Positions 54,617-63,679 of a stretch of DNA of 64,000 bases are shown here, piece by piece. Position numbers and translations under genes: made by a program. The notes under the pieces are model-generated. The model was not told the origin of the DNA. It saw only the letters and a program-made list of their open reading frames with translations, and did no database searches. This stretch comes from Chondrus crispus (Eukaryota; Rhodophyta; Florideophyceae; Gigartinales; Gigartinaceae): contig NW_005179056.1 in assembly GCF_000350225.1 (NCBI RefSeq), positions 124,001 through 188,000 on the forward strand, written 5' to 3'. Positions within the stretch are counted from its first letter, which is position 1; each line of letters starts with the position of its first letter.

Positions 54617-56905
54617 ATGGCCGACTCGACCTCTCTTCCTCCTCCGCCGCCGCCCGCTGGCGGTGGCAAACCCGTGGCGGCGGGAGCGTCCGTCGTCGCG
54701 ATTCCTTTGCCGCGCGGGGTCGGGTCATCGAGCGCGTCCCCTGGATCGCAAGGGGAGAACATCGCTCTGACCCGTCCGACCCCGCCGGCTCCTCCGGCTT
54801 TCCAGAAGTCCCGTTCCCGCTCCACGACCGTCTCCGTGGAGCTGGTGGCTCCTCCCGTGGGGCCACCCAAACCGGTCATCGCGTTCCGTCCGGCTGCCCA
54901 ACCGACCCCAGCGGCCGTCGTCCTTCCCGTTGCGCATCCGGGCGTCGCGCGCGGCTCTGCCGCCCCCGCGGCGGTGGGGGCGGCTCGTGTTCCCGACGGT
55001 GCATCCTTCGGCCGTCGTACCTCCGTACCTCACCCCTCTTCCTCCGGTCGGGAGGGGGAGGTGGCCTCAGCCATGCAGTGGTTCGGGGTTCCGTCTTCCG
55101 ATGTCCCACTGCTCTCTGTCGACGAGCTGCAGTACCCTTGGTCACGCCGGGGCCGTTCCGGGATCACCGTGGCGGAGGTGATCTCGTGCGGGTGGCTTCG
55201 ACCCGATCTCGCTCGCGTGTTTAAGGTGTACGAGACGGGCGGCCTGGAAGAAGCATCTTCGGCCCTTTACCGCTTAATGGCCGAAGGCGGCGGGGTCGGC
55301 TACCAGCTCCCGGACGAGCTGCCGGGCGACCGTACATTCGCGTACAGCGTGGCGGAGGTCATCTACGTTGATCGTATGGGGGCGCTCCTGGCCGGGTCGG
55401 TGCAGGTAGACCCCCGACGCTTCGTGCTGTCAGAGGTGGCGGGACTGTACGTCTCGCCCCGCCCCTACGCCTTCACCAAGCCCCTCGTGGCTCTACAGAA
55501 GTCCTCGTGTTCCTTGATGCGGCTATACGCCGTGGGTTTCGCTCACCACGACTGGTCCGCCTACAGGGGAGAGAACGAGGCGGACGGTCGTGTCGTCCCA
55601 TCTGCCGCCTTCGCGTCCGGGTTGTCGGTTGGTGATTTTCCCGCTCTCCCCTTGGTCGTGCGGGAGAGCTTTCCGTCGTTGGGGGTACACCCCTTGCTGC
55701 CTCCCATTCTGAAACATTTCGGCATCGCGTGCGCCGATCCACAGCACCCAGCCCACCCGCGGCTCGCGTACAACTATGAGCGCGAGTGGGCGTGGTCCGT
55801 GTGCTGCGCTTTCATGTCGGAGGTGTGTATGAACAAGCGTGCGTTCGTGCAGCCCGTCCCCACGGTCACGTTCGTGGGGCGCGTCGCGTCGGGCCTTCCC
55901 GACGTCGCACTGCATCCATCCGACGTCGGCTCTGCTCACGTCCCGTGGACGTTCAGCCATGCCATTAGCCTCATGGGCCGGGTCGGAGAGGTCAGTCCTC
56001 TGAACCACCGTTCGTGGATGGACTATACCACAGGCGCCCGTAGCTCCTTCCTGACGTACGAACCAACCATGGACGCCTTCGCCGCGCGTCCCCGTCCCGT
56101 GCCCCCGGCCGTCGGTAACGGGGAAAGGAGGGGAGGGGTTGGTTCCGAACACCGGCGTGGGCGTCGGAAGCGCTACCGGGACCTCGACGCCGTGGGCGGA
56201 GACTCCGTTGGTGTCGCCCTGTACCCCTCTCGACCGACGCGGGGTGCCGATCACGACCCCGCAGGTGGTCCTGTCCCTTCAGACGCTGTCCTCCCCGTCC
56301 CACCACTCGACGCGGTGAGGCAGGGCGCGCCCCGGGGGCGCCGCATACGTGAGCTGGTGCTCCCCCACGAGGAGCTGATGGTCGCCCCCAAGGTAGTGCT
56401 AGCGTTAGGCGTTGCCAGCCGGCGAACTTGGACCGTAGGCGGGTTGGTGGATACTCTGGCTGAATGGTTCCTCACTCGGAGTGATGAAGCGCGCGGTCTA
56501 CGTGACGACCTGGCAACGCGCTCTGCGGAACTGCAGCCGGTGAACCGGGAGCTAGGGTCCGTGCGCGAGGCGTCCGAGCGCCAAGCCGCGGCCTACGAGC
56601 GGGCGGTGTACGATCGCGAACGCTACCGGTGCGAGCGCGACCGCTTGCGTTTGGCTCAGTCGGCGCCCCTGCCAGCTGGTGGCGTTCCTCACGGCCCTGC
56701 TACCTCTACCATCCGTGACCCGTACGCCGCGTACGGGTCTGACCCTCGCCCGTCCCGAAACTGGGCGAGCGGTGAGAGTATGACTCGTGTCACAATGCCC
56801 TCCTTGGCGGACATGGACGCCGAATTGCCCCGGCACCCGGGGTACTGTCCTCCGAACAACCGTGGGTCAGGGGCCCGCGTGCCCTCAAACGACGCGAGCG
56901 GCTGA
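54617..56905 (+). CDS. Antisense accessory ORF in gypsy copy 4
   Basis: 762 codons on the strand opposite to gag-pol, open from ATG 54617 to TGA 56905. I do not recognise the family. Residues 1-150 are Pro/Ala/Ser-rich and likely disordered. About 150-500 looks globular, with aromatic-rich blocks such as SAMQWFGVPSSDVPLLSVDE, VAEVISCGWLRPDLARVF, YNYEREWAWSVCCAFMSEV and HRSWMDYTTGARSSFLTYEP. A basic patch RRGRRKRYRDLD (about 520) may be a nuclear signal. About 640-700 is a charged helical stretch, probably a coiled coil (LRDDLATRSAELQPVNREL, then ERAVYDRERYRCERDRLRL). The even spread of aromatic and Trp residues and the length in a 70 percent GC sequence argue for a real gene, but high GC lengthens chance frames. 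It sits between pol and the 3' LTR, so it may be an accessory protein of the element or a captured gene. Confidence 0.55.
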   Translation: MADSTSLPPPPPPAGGGKPVAAGASVVAIPLPRGVGSSSASPGSQGENIALTRPTPPAPPAFQKSRSRSTTVSVELVAPPVGPPKPVIAFRPAAQPTPAAVVLPVAHPGVARGSAAPAAVGAARVPDGASFGRRTSVPHPSSSGREGEVASAMQWFGVPSSDVPLLSVDELQYPWSRRGRSGITVAEVISCGWLRPDLARVFKVYETGGLEEASSALYRLMAEGGGVGYQLPDELPGDRTFAYSVAEVIYVDRMGALLAGSVQVDPRRFVLSEVAGLYVSPRPYAFTKPLVALQKSSCSLMRLYAVGFAHHDWSAYRGENEADGRVVPSAAFASGLSVGDFPALPLVVRESFPSLGVHPLLPPILKHFGIACADPQHPAHPRLAYNYEREWAWSVCCAFMSEVCMNKRAFVQPVPTVTFVGRVASGLPDVALHPSDVGSAHVPWTFSHAISLMGRVGEVSPLNHRSWMDYTTGARSSFLTYEPTMDAFAARPRPVPPAVGNGERRGGVGSEHRRGRRKRYRDLDAVGGDSVGVALYPSRPTRGADHDPAGGPVPSDAVLPVPPLDAVRQGAPRGRRIRELVLPHEELMVAPKVVLALGVASRRTWTVGGLVDTLAEWFLTRSDEARGLRDDLATRSAELQPVNRELGSVREASERQAAAYERAVYDRERYRCERDRLRLAQSAPLPAGGVPHGPATSTIRDPYAAYGSDPRPSRNWASGESMTRVTMPSLADMDAELPRHPGYCPPNNRGSGARVPSNDASG

Positions 56906-57704
56906 CCGCGCGGTCTGGTCGTTGACCGCGCGGGACCCTTCACCCCTCCGTCAACCAGACAATGGAAAAAAGGGGGAAGGGGGATGACTCGTCGCCGGGT
57001 CACAGTAAAATTGCTTTCCTGGTTACGTGTTCTTTGCGTCGGTCCTCTTCTTCCCATTACCCTTCGCGCGTTGGTATCCTCCGTGGCCAAGCTGGGGTCG
57101 ACAGGTTGTTTGAGGGCTCTCCAGGTCCTGCCCGTGATGGGCATGACGGGGAGGTGGGTCGTGAAGCCGAGGCCGCCGTCACGGCGCACGGCCTACTTGG
57201 CCGTCTCGTCGCGCGCGCCCTGACAGCACTGCGCGGGACGCGAAGCGTTATACTGGTTGCTCACCGTGGTCGTCGGGGCGGGCCGACAGGGGCATGGAGA
57301 CGTAGAGCGCGAGGCGGCGCGGGGTTGGGGAGCGCGGTGCGTGTCTGTGGTCGTAGACTGGCGAGCTGGACTCCTCCTCTTGCACACGGCGTGCAAGCGC
57401 CCTGTACGACAGCGGTATGCGCACGGTGCTGTTCCTCAGGGGTTCCTACCTGACTTGCCCTGGCGAGGGACGGACTCGCTCATCCCCCTCCTTGTCTCGG
57501 GACTCCAGAGGCCTGTTGCCCTCCTTTTCTTCTGCCCGCGTATAGCTTCCGGCGAGCCATTTCTTTTCCTCCCGCGCAGCGGGCTCACCGCGGCTCGTTT
57601 TTCGAAACAGTGCTCACGCATTTGGCTCCTCGTCTTCCTTGTTCCTTGGTGCCCCGCTCTTTCTCTCCCAGACGCGGAGGAGAAAGGGGCGAAGAACGAT
57701 CGGG
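56906..57704. other. Unassigned part of the accessory region
   Basis: Between the antisense ORF and the hairpin array. Several overlapping frames run on both strands, none with a recognisable motif. It begins with a GC-palindromic patch, GACCGCGCGGTC (56904-56915) followed by a near-copy GACCGCGCGGGAC (56924-56936), just past the ORF stop. Confidence 0.3.
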
Positions 57705-58095
57705 AGCCCCTTGCCATTTGGTGGCGAGGGCGCAGCGTTGGGGTTTCCGTCTTATGCCTCGCGCCCTTCGCCCTTCGGGGGCGAGGGCGCGGACGCGCAA
57801 CACGCGTCTCCTTCTTGGCGCCCCTCGCCCTTCGAGGGCGAGGGCGCGGACGCGCAACACGCGTCTCCTTCTGGGCGCCCCTCGCCCTTCGAGGGCGAGG
57901 GCGCGGACGCGCAACACGCGTCTCCTTCTTGGCGCCCCTCGCCCTTCGAGGGCGAGGGCGCGGACGCGCAACACGCGTCTCCTTCTTGGCGCCCCTCGCC
58001 CTTCGAGGGCGAGGGCGCGGACGCGCAACACGCGTCTCCTTCTTGGCGCCCCTCGCCCTTCGAGGGCGAGGGCGCGGACGCGCAACACGCGCGGA
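57705..58095. repeat. 57-bp hairpin minisatellite
   Basis: Two diverged units (from about 57705 and 57762) and then five virtually identical 57-base units (stems near 57822, 57879, 57936, 57993 and 58050). Each unit holds CCCTCGCCCT-TCG-AGGGCGAGGG, a 10-pair stem with a 3-base loop, then GCGGACGCGCAACACGCGTC. The uniformity shows recent amplification. All three frames are open through it, so several apparent repeat proteins are artefacts. Homologous to the old array at 985-1965. Confidence 0.9.
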
Positions 58096-58958
58096 GCGGG
58101 GAAAGAAGGCCGGTGTCCAACAGGCTTCCTGAGCGGTATTGCGGTCGGCCCAGGGGTTGTGCGCGGTGTCGGTGCGCAACGAGCCGAGTCGAGGTGTTGC
58201 ACAGCGTTCTACCACTATGAAGTCGTCACTTCATTAGGCGCAACAGGCGGCGGTGGTGATTCGTACAGTATCCCGCGGGGCATTGCGTGTCTCGTATGCC
58301 GACGTGCGTACGTTCGCTCACGTGAGTTGCCCCTTTTTTTCGATAGATTTTCCGTTAATTTTTCCATTCCCGTGGTGGCGGATTGACACCGAGCGAGCGG
58401 GGCGCTGCGTGGGGTTGCCGCACTGTACGACAAGTGTCCCCATTTCTTCTCATTTTTTCACACCTCATCCGCCGGTAGTGCTGTCGAGACCGGGTCGGGG
58501 GTATGACAGTGTAGTTTTCTCCTTGCCTCAATTTTCGCGTATTAGCCGTTGGCGGAGTTGCTCGTTGTCTCATCCGGGACCCCCATTCTCACGAGCCACA
58601 GTGACTCTCGGTCTCTACACCCCGCGTTTCAGCTCCTCTCCCCTATTATTCCAAGGGGTCCCGTGATTCCGTTGGGGTTGCCTCAGTCGTTGGACCTCCC
58701 CTCGCCGCGATGATCGGACTTAACGGAACGTCCGGTGACCCTGTTCGGGGGGGGGTGTCCGACCTTTCAGCTCCGGAAGGGGTACTCGACTCCCCTTCGA
58801 GCTCTGCGTCCTCGTATCGTCGGTCACTGCGGGGTCGAGATCCTTGCTAGCAGTCCGTACTGCCTCGCCTTTACGTCGTGCGTTCTTGGGTTTTGGGAGT
58901 CAAATACGGCTTGACTTCTGTGCGGTTCTCACGTCAACCGTAACGAAGCGGTTGAGGG
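58096..58958. other. Accessory region between array and pol
   Basis: No recognisable gene. Moderate GC with some T-rich stretches (near 58330-58370). The 50 bases next to pol (CCCTCAACCGCTTCGTTACGG on the minus strand, read as two parts) resemble the start of the 3' region of copies 1 and 3. Confidence 0.3.
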
Positions 58959-58970
58959 CCCCCCTCTCAA
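58959..58970 (-). other. Internal polypurine tract at pol end, gypsy copy 4
   Basis: On the minus strand TTGAGAGGGGGGCC, overlapping the pol stop TGA. Six kilobases before the LTR-adjacent tract. Confidence 0.6.
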
Positions 58971-61900
58971 GCGTGAACGTCCGCGTTCACGTCAGACATG
59001 AGGTTCCTGCCGGTGCGTCTCCGGAGGCGTTGGGCGTAACGAGACACCAACTCCTCCGGAACGTGAGTCCGGGCGGTCCATGTGGGCGTGTCGTAATCCG
59101 CCCACTTGATGAGGAACTCGATTGTTCCGTCCTCCATGGCTCGATGCCGGAGTAATCGTTCCACGGCATACTGCGTGCCCTCGGTGACCTTGTCGGCAAG
59201 GTCGCTTGGGGCTGTCGTGCTCGCCTGTGGCGCGCCCGTCGGTGGTGGCGCGTACACGCAGCGGTCTGCGGAGACGCGCTCGGTGACACCATCACGATCG
59301 ATCGTGATGGTTCGCCGGTCATTGGCGAGTACGCGGTATGGCCCAACGGCGGGCGACGCGAGCTTGTTAGACGTCTTTGCCCCATCGGTGGGGTTCAGGT
59401 AGACGTAATTACCTGGCTTGATACGTGCGTTGAACCGTCTGACGCGCTTATCGAAGTCGCGCTTGTACCGAGCCTGCGTCCGGCGCAGGCTCCCGTACGC
59501 CTTCTGGATCGTGTCGTCCAACGTCTTGAGGAACTCAGCGCGCGCGCTGCCCCTGTCGGACGGGGGCGCGTCACCGTCGGCTCTACGTAGAGAGAACTCC
59601 GGCGGGGGTCGGCTGAGGACGAGCTCGAAGGGCGTGGTACTCGTCGTACGATGTACGTGGGAGTTGTACGCGTACGTGAGCGGCCCCACGTACACGTCCC
59701 AGTCGTCCTGATGTTCGCCGACGTAATTCCGTAACATCGAAGCGATCGTCCGGTTGTATCGCTCGACCTGCCCGTTCGTCTGGGGGTGGTACGCCGAAGT
59801 GTACAAGTTCGTCACCCCCAGGACACGGCACGTGCTGTGGAAGAACTTCGCGTTGAACTGCGGTCCGTTATCCGACAGTAGCGAGCGTGGGACGCCGTAT
59901 TTAAATACCCACGCGTCGCAGAACGCGACGGCTACCGTGTACGCGGTTACGGTTCGCAGTGCCACAACTTGAGTCAGCTTGGTGAAACGGTCCGTAATTA
60001 CGAGAAGGAACCGTTTCCCTGCCTTCGTCTTGGGTAGCGGTCCCAAGATGTCGATGGCGAGGCTCTCAAGCGGCCGTGTTGCCGGAAACAACTTCAAACG
60101 GTTGAGGTGTTTCCGCAACTTAACACGGTTCATCGCGCATGTTCGGCACCCTCGCACCGTAGCTGCGACATCTGCAGCGAGATGGGGCCAGTAGTACTCG
60201 CGACGGAGCGCGAAGTACATACGGTTCTGGCCCGGGTGCCCTGCGATGGTTGGTGTGTGGCAGAGCTGGAGAAGCCGAGCCCGTAGCGTCCGTGGCACCA
60301 CGACCTGCACGATGTCAGGGTCGAAGGGGTGTCTCCGTTTGAGCACCCCGTGGTGGTCTTCGAAGAACGCGGAGTCCCGGGACTCTGACTGTCGTGCCAG
60401 TACGGTCTGGCAGAAGTCATCCACGCGTTGCTCTTCGGCTATCTCCTCTAGAGTAAGAGGGGCCGGAAGGTCGTCCTGCGGAGGGGCGACCGTGGAGGCG
60501 GGCGCGCCAACTTCGGGTTGTCCGGCGCGCTCGATGTCGACAGCGTCGAACTCGTCGTTCTCCTCCCAGAACGAGGTGGGTCTTTCAAGAGCGGGGGCCT
60601 CGTCGTCGCCCCTCGGCTCGTCGCGCGTACGGACGCGCGACCCTCTTCGCGATCCGGCTTGGTTCCTTGTTGTCACGAAGACATGGACGGCCTTGTGATC
60701 GCAGCTCGCGGTACAGACGTGGTCCGCGAGCTCGTCCGACATGTCACGGACGGTCGTACCGGCATCGAAGGTGGGAATGTCGTCATCCACCTCGACGACT
60801 GGGCGAGGGTCGTCGGTGACTCTTGGCGACACGAGGCGTGACAGGGCATCGGGCACCTGGTGCACGCGCCCGGGGCGGTACTGGATGGTGAAGTCGTATT
60901 CCGCCAACCGCAGTCGCCACCGGGTAAGCCTTCCGGAGCTCTCCGTGAGGGACATAAGCCATCGGAGGGCATCATGGTCCGTCCGGACGGTGAACTTGGT
61001 ACCTTCGATGTACGGCCGTAGTGTGCGTACGGCCCACACTACGGCAAAGCACTCGCGTTCCGTAGCGCTGTAGTTGCGCTCACTATCGGACAGTGAGTAC
61101 GACCAATACCCCACGGGGCGCCAGTCGTTGGCGCCTTCGTGTTCCTGGAGCAACGTACAGCCCAGTTGATAGGCACTAGCATCAGTGTCGATCATGTACG
61201 GCCGACCGTACCGCGGCAATGCTAGGATCGGCGGGGAAATCATCCGCTCCTTCAACGCTTCGAACGCTTGAAGTTGCAGCTCGGTCGGGTCGTCGAAGTT
61301 GGGGTCCGCGTCCTTGCGCGTCATGTCCGTTAATGGGCGCGCAATTTTCGCGAACCCCTTCACGAAGCGGCGGTAGACGTTGCACGCTCCGAGGTACGAG
61401 CGCACCTGCGTCAACGTCCTCGGAAACGTGAACGTCTTGAAGGCGTCCGCCGCCGCTTCGGCGACGCTCAGCTTACCTGGGGAAATGACGTGCCCCAAGT
61501 AATGCACCTTCGGTTGGAAGAAGCTACACTTCTTGAGCTTGAGGGAGATTCCGGCGCTCCTCAACAAGCTCAAGACAGTGTCGAGATGCTTCGCGTGTTC
61601 TCCGTGCGTACGGGAGAACACGATGACATCATCCAGGTAGACGAGGCATATCTGCCATCGGACGCCAGATAGGATGATGTCGAGGGCACGTTGGAAGGTG
61701 GCCGGTGCCCCTTTTAGCCCGAACGGCATACGCAAATGGCGAAACGTTCCCATATGCGTAGTGAACGTGGTCTTGTCCCGGTCTTCCGGAGCGACGGGGA
61801 TCTGCCAATAACCGGAATTGCAGTCCAACGTCGTGAAGACGGCTGCATCTCCGAGCGAATCGATGCAGTCGTCCATCCGTGGCAGCGGATACGAATCCGC

Positions 61901-63520
61901 TGCCGTCTTCGCGTTGAGACGCCGGTAGTCCACGCAGAACCGAAGAGAGCCGTCTTTCTTCGGTACGAGCACCACGGGAGACGCCCACTCGGTGCTCGCG
62001 GGTTCGATTACCCCTGCGTTCAACATTTTGTCGACTTCCTTGGCGACCATCTCACGCATAGCCGGCCCCTTTCGGTAGGGCATTGAACGTATCGGCTTCG
62101 TACCCGGTTCCAGGGGAATGCGGTGTTCGGTCGCTCGGATCGTTCCGAGCGCCCCGCTCCACAGACTCGAGTGCTTACGGAGCATCTCGAGCACGTGGCC
62201 CCGGAACTTGTCACTATCGACGTATGACAAGTCGATTTCTCTTTCCCAATCCTCGGGCGGATTTTCGGGATCCTTTTTAGAGGCGGGTGCAGTGCCCCCT
62301 TCCGGCGGCGGGCACTTCACCAGTCGGCCGTCCGTACTGGCTCCTCTCTCCTCAACGGTTGCCCCCTGGGCGGAGCCTGGTCGACCAGCTCCTGCCGTTC
62401 CGACTTGATCGGTCAATTCGGTGAGGTGTAGCGCGTGCGCGATCCCCTCGGCGACGCGGCGTTCAGGCGTCAAGATTGCGAGGGGGTTGCGTTTAGCGTA
62501 TCCCACAACGGTGTGTTTCGGAAGCCGCCTTTCCCGTCGCGAAAAGTTCGCGACGATGACGTCGAAGGTCTGGTTCGGCAGGACCTCGGCGACGCCGTTC
62601 GTCAGCCTCACTCCATGTCGGTGTTGGAGTGATGGCTTCGGCTCCATAAACACGAGGCCCCTCCCCACCGTGGTGACGCGCACACGGGCCTGCGACCTCG
62701 CGGGAATGGTAACCCAGCGGGCGATTCGGATCGCCTGCGGGGCTTTGTCGCGTGCGTCAGCCCGGCTTGTCTGACGTCCGTGCCGCCTGGTTGGGGGAGT
62801 CGGCTCCCCCTTCCCGTCGACGATGGCAACGGAGCCACCTTGGCGGAGCTCCAACCGTTGAGCTTCGATGTCGATACTTCGTACGTGTGTATCGATGAAG
62901 GCCGTACCAAGGAGGACCGGCACGGCGAGCTGGTCCGCCACGACGAACGGAATTCGGAACGTCGTGTTCCTCAACCGCACGGCCAGGCGTACGACGGCCG
63001 AGAGCTTAAGCGGGTTGCTATTCGCGCCTGCCAATCGGGGCAGTGGCGCGTCGCGGATGACGTACCGCGACCAATCGGGAGGAAGGTCCGCCTTCCTCAC
63101 CAGATTGTACCCTGAGCACGTATCAACGGCGATCGTGCGGGGCTTGAAGGCATTTCCCTCCGTGGCTATCGAGCCGAGGACGTTGTAAATCTTCGACGTC
63201 ATAAGGCAAATGACGCCGTCGACCACCTTCGGCGTGCCCGGCTCGGCGAGATCGTTCCGCCTGGGCCGCCGGCGCCGGTTCCGACTTCTCTTCCGCGTCC
63301 TTCGGCCTTGGTCGCGGGGCGCCCTTCGGTCGGCCGCGTCCCCGCGACAAGTCGCGTTCGTACGCGGCTTGAATTCTTCTGGCGGCCCCGGGTCCCCCTG
63401 GGTCGGGCCGCTGGCGCGTTCGATGCGCTTCTTGTTAGGCACTTGGCTCACGGTTGCCACAGTGCCTTCCTTCATGTGCGCCGGGCTCACGGTTGCCTCA
63501 GCGTCTTCGTCCTTTCGCAC
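58967..63520 (-). CDS. pol: pol polyprotein, gypsy copy 4
   Basis: A single open frame of 1517 residues. N-terminal Arg-rich segment (RRTRKRSRNRRRRPRRND, about 73-90); aspartic protease with D133-T-C-S-G; reverse transcriptase in the middle third with VDYRRLNAKTAADSYPLPRM and YLDDVIVFS; RNase H with DTDASAYQLGC and TDHDALRWL; a degradation-prone acidic linker (EEIAEEQRVDDFCQTVLARQ); integrase zinc region GHPGQNRMYFALRREYYWP with CRTC; core ITDRFTKLTQVVALR, DNGPQFNAKFF, YHPQTNGQVERYNRT (D,D,E); and a C-terminal chromodomain IEFLIKWADYDTPTWTART. By family it replicates the element and integrates it, the chromodomain guiding it to marked chromatin. Looks whole. First ATG lies 147 bases after the gag stop in the -1 frame, next to the recoding signal. 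Confidence 0.94.
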   Translation of the reverse strand: MRKDEDAEATVSPAHMKEGTVATVSQVPNKKRIERASGPTQGDPGPPEEFKPRTNATCRGDAADRRAPRDQGRRTRKRSRNRRRRPRRNDLAEPGTPKVVDGVICLMTSKIYNVLGSIATEGNAFKPRTIAVDTCSGYNLVRKADLPPDWSRYVIRDAPLPRLAGANSNPLKLSAVVRLAVRLRNTTFRIPFVVADQLAVPVLLGTAFIDTHVRSIDIEAQRLELRQGGSVAIVDGKGEPTPPTRRHGRQTSRADARDKAPQAIRIARWVTIPARSQARVRVTTVGRGLVFMEPKPSLQHRHGVRLTNGVAEVLPNQTFDVIVANFSRRERRLPKHTVVGYAKRNPLAILTPERRVAEGIAHALHLTELTDQVGTAGAGRPGSAQGATVEERGASTDGRLVKCPPPEGGTAPASKKDPENPPEDWEREIDLSYVDSDKFRGHVLEMLRKHSSLWSGALGTIRATEHRIPLEPGTKPIRSMPYRKGPAMREMVAKEVDKMLNAGVIEPASTEWASPVVLVPKKDGSLRFCVDYRRLNAKTAADSYPLPRMDDCIDSLGDAAVFTTLDCNSGYWQIPVAPEDRDKTTFTTHMGTFRHLRMPFGLKGAPATFQRALDIILSGVRWQICLVYLDDVIVFSRTHGEHAKHLDTVLSLLRSAGISLKLKKCSFFQPKVHYLGHVISPGKLSVAEAAADAFKTFTFPRTLTQVRSYLGACNVYRRFVKGFAKIARPLTDMTRKDADPNFDDPTELQLQAFEALKERMISPPILALPRYGRPYMIDTDASAYQLGCTLLQEHEGANDWRPVGYWSYSLSDSERNYSATERECFAVVWAVRTLRPYIEGTKFTVRTDHDALRWLMSLTESSGRLTRWRLRLAEYDFTIQYRPGRVHQVPDALSRLVSPRVTDDPRPVVEVDDDIPTFDAGTTVRDMSDELADHVCTASCDHKAVHVFVTTRNQAGSRRGSRVRTRDEPRGDDEAPALERPTSFWEENDEFDAVDIERAGQPEVGAPASTVAPPQDDLPAPLTLEEIAEEQRVDDFCQTVLARQSESRDSAFFEDHHGVLKRRHPFDPDIVQVVVPRTLRARLLQLCHTPTIAGHPGQNRMYFALRREYYWPHLAADVAATVRGCRTCAMNRVKLRKHLNRLKLFPATRPLESLAIDILGPLPKTKAGKRFLLVITDRFTKLTQVVALRTVTAYTVAVAFCDAWVFKYGVPRSLLSDNGPQFNAKFFHSTCRVLGVTNLYTSAYHPQTNGQVERYNRTIASMLRNYVGEHQDDWDVYVGPLTYAYNSHVHRTTSTTPFELVLSRPPPEFSLRRADGDAPPSDRGSARAEFLKTLDDTIQKAYGSLRRTQARYKRDFDKRVRRFNARIKPGNYVYLNPTDGAKTSNKLASPAVGPYRVLANDRRTITIDRDGVTERVSADRCVYAPPPTGAPQASTTAPSDLADKVTEGTQYAVERLLRHRAMEDGTIEFLIKWADYDTPTWTARTHVPEELVSRYAQRLRRRTGRNLMSDVNADVHA

Positions 63521-63630
63521 CGAGCTTACGGGTGTCTCGGTGCGCTTGTGCGGGGTTGAGGGGAATAATATCGGTAAACATTCCCCTCCCCTGCCGGGGA
63601 CAAATAGGGGCGGGTCAAGGTTGGTTTGAC

Positions 63631-63679
63631 AAGACGGTTCACGCGACCGCGCGAACGTAACCGTCTTTACGGGTTTTTC
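63631..63679 (-). promoter_or_regulatory. gag-pol -1 recoding signal, copy 4
   Basis: On the minus strand GAAAAAC (63673-63679), in frame as TCG AAA AAC, then CCGTA and a strong inverted repeat AAGACGGTTACG...CGTGAACCGTCTT (63631-63667) whose outer nine pairs are perfect. Same order and spacing as copy 3; the first base of the heptamer is G instead of A. Confidence 0.62.

Larger units (their letters stand above)
52557..58966 (-). other. Accessory region of gypsy copy 4
   Basis: 6.4 kb between pol and the 3' LTR, bracketed by near-copies of the pol tail and G-run: 52557-52595 next to the LTR and 58957-58995 at the pol end (about 30 of 34 bases alike). Contents: about 2 kb with no recognisable gene (52600-54616), a 762-codon frame on the opposite strand (54617-56905), an unassigned stretch (56906-57704), the 57-bp hairpin array (57705-58095), and about 0.85 kb with nothing recognisable. 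Plant Tat-lineage gypsy elements (Grande, RIRE2, Retand) are known to carry antisense frames in this position; this element is a chromovirus, not Tat. Confidence 0.75.

Noticed and set aside
57257-58386. Repeat proteins such as PSPFEGEGADAQHASPSWR units
   Set aside because: The unit length of 57 is a multiple of three, so every frame on both strands stays open across the array. None has an independent coding signal.
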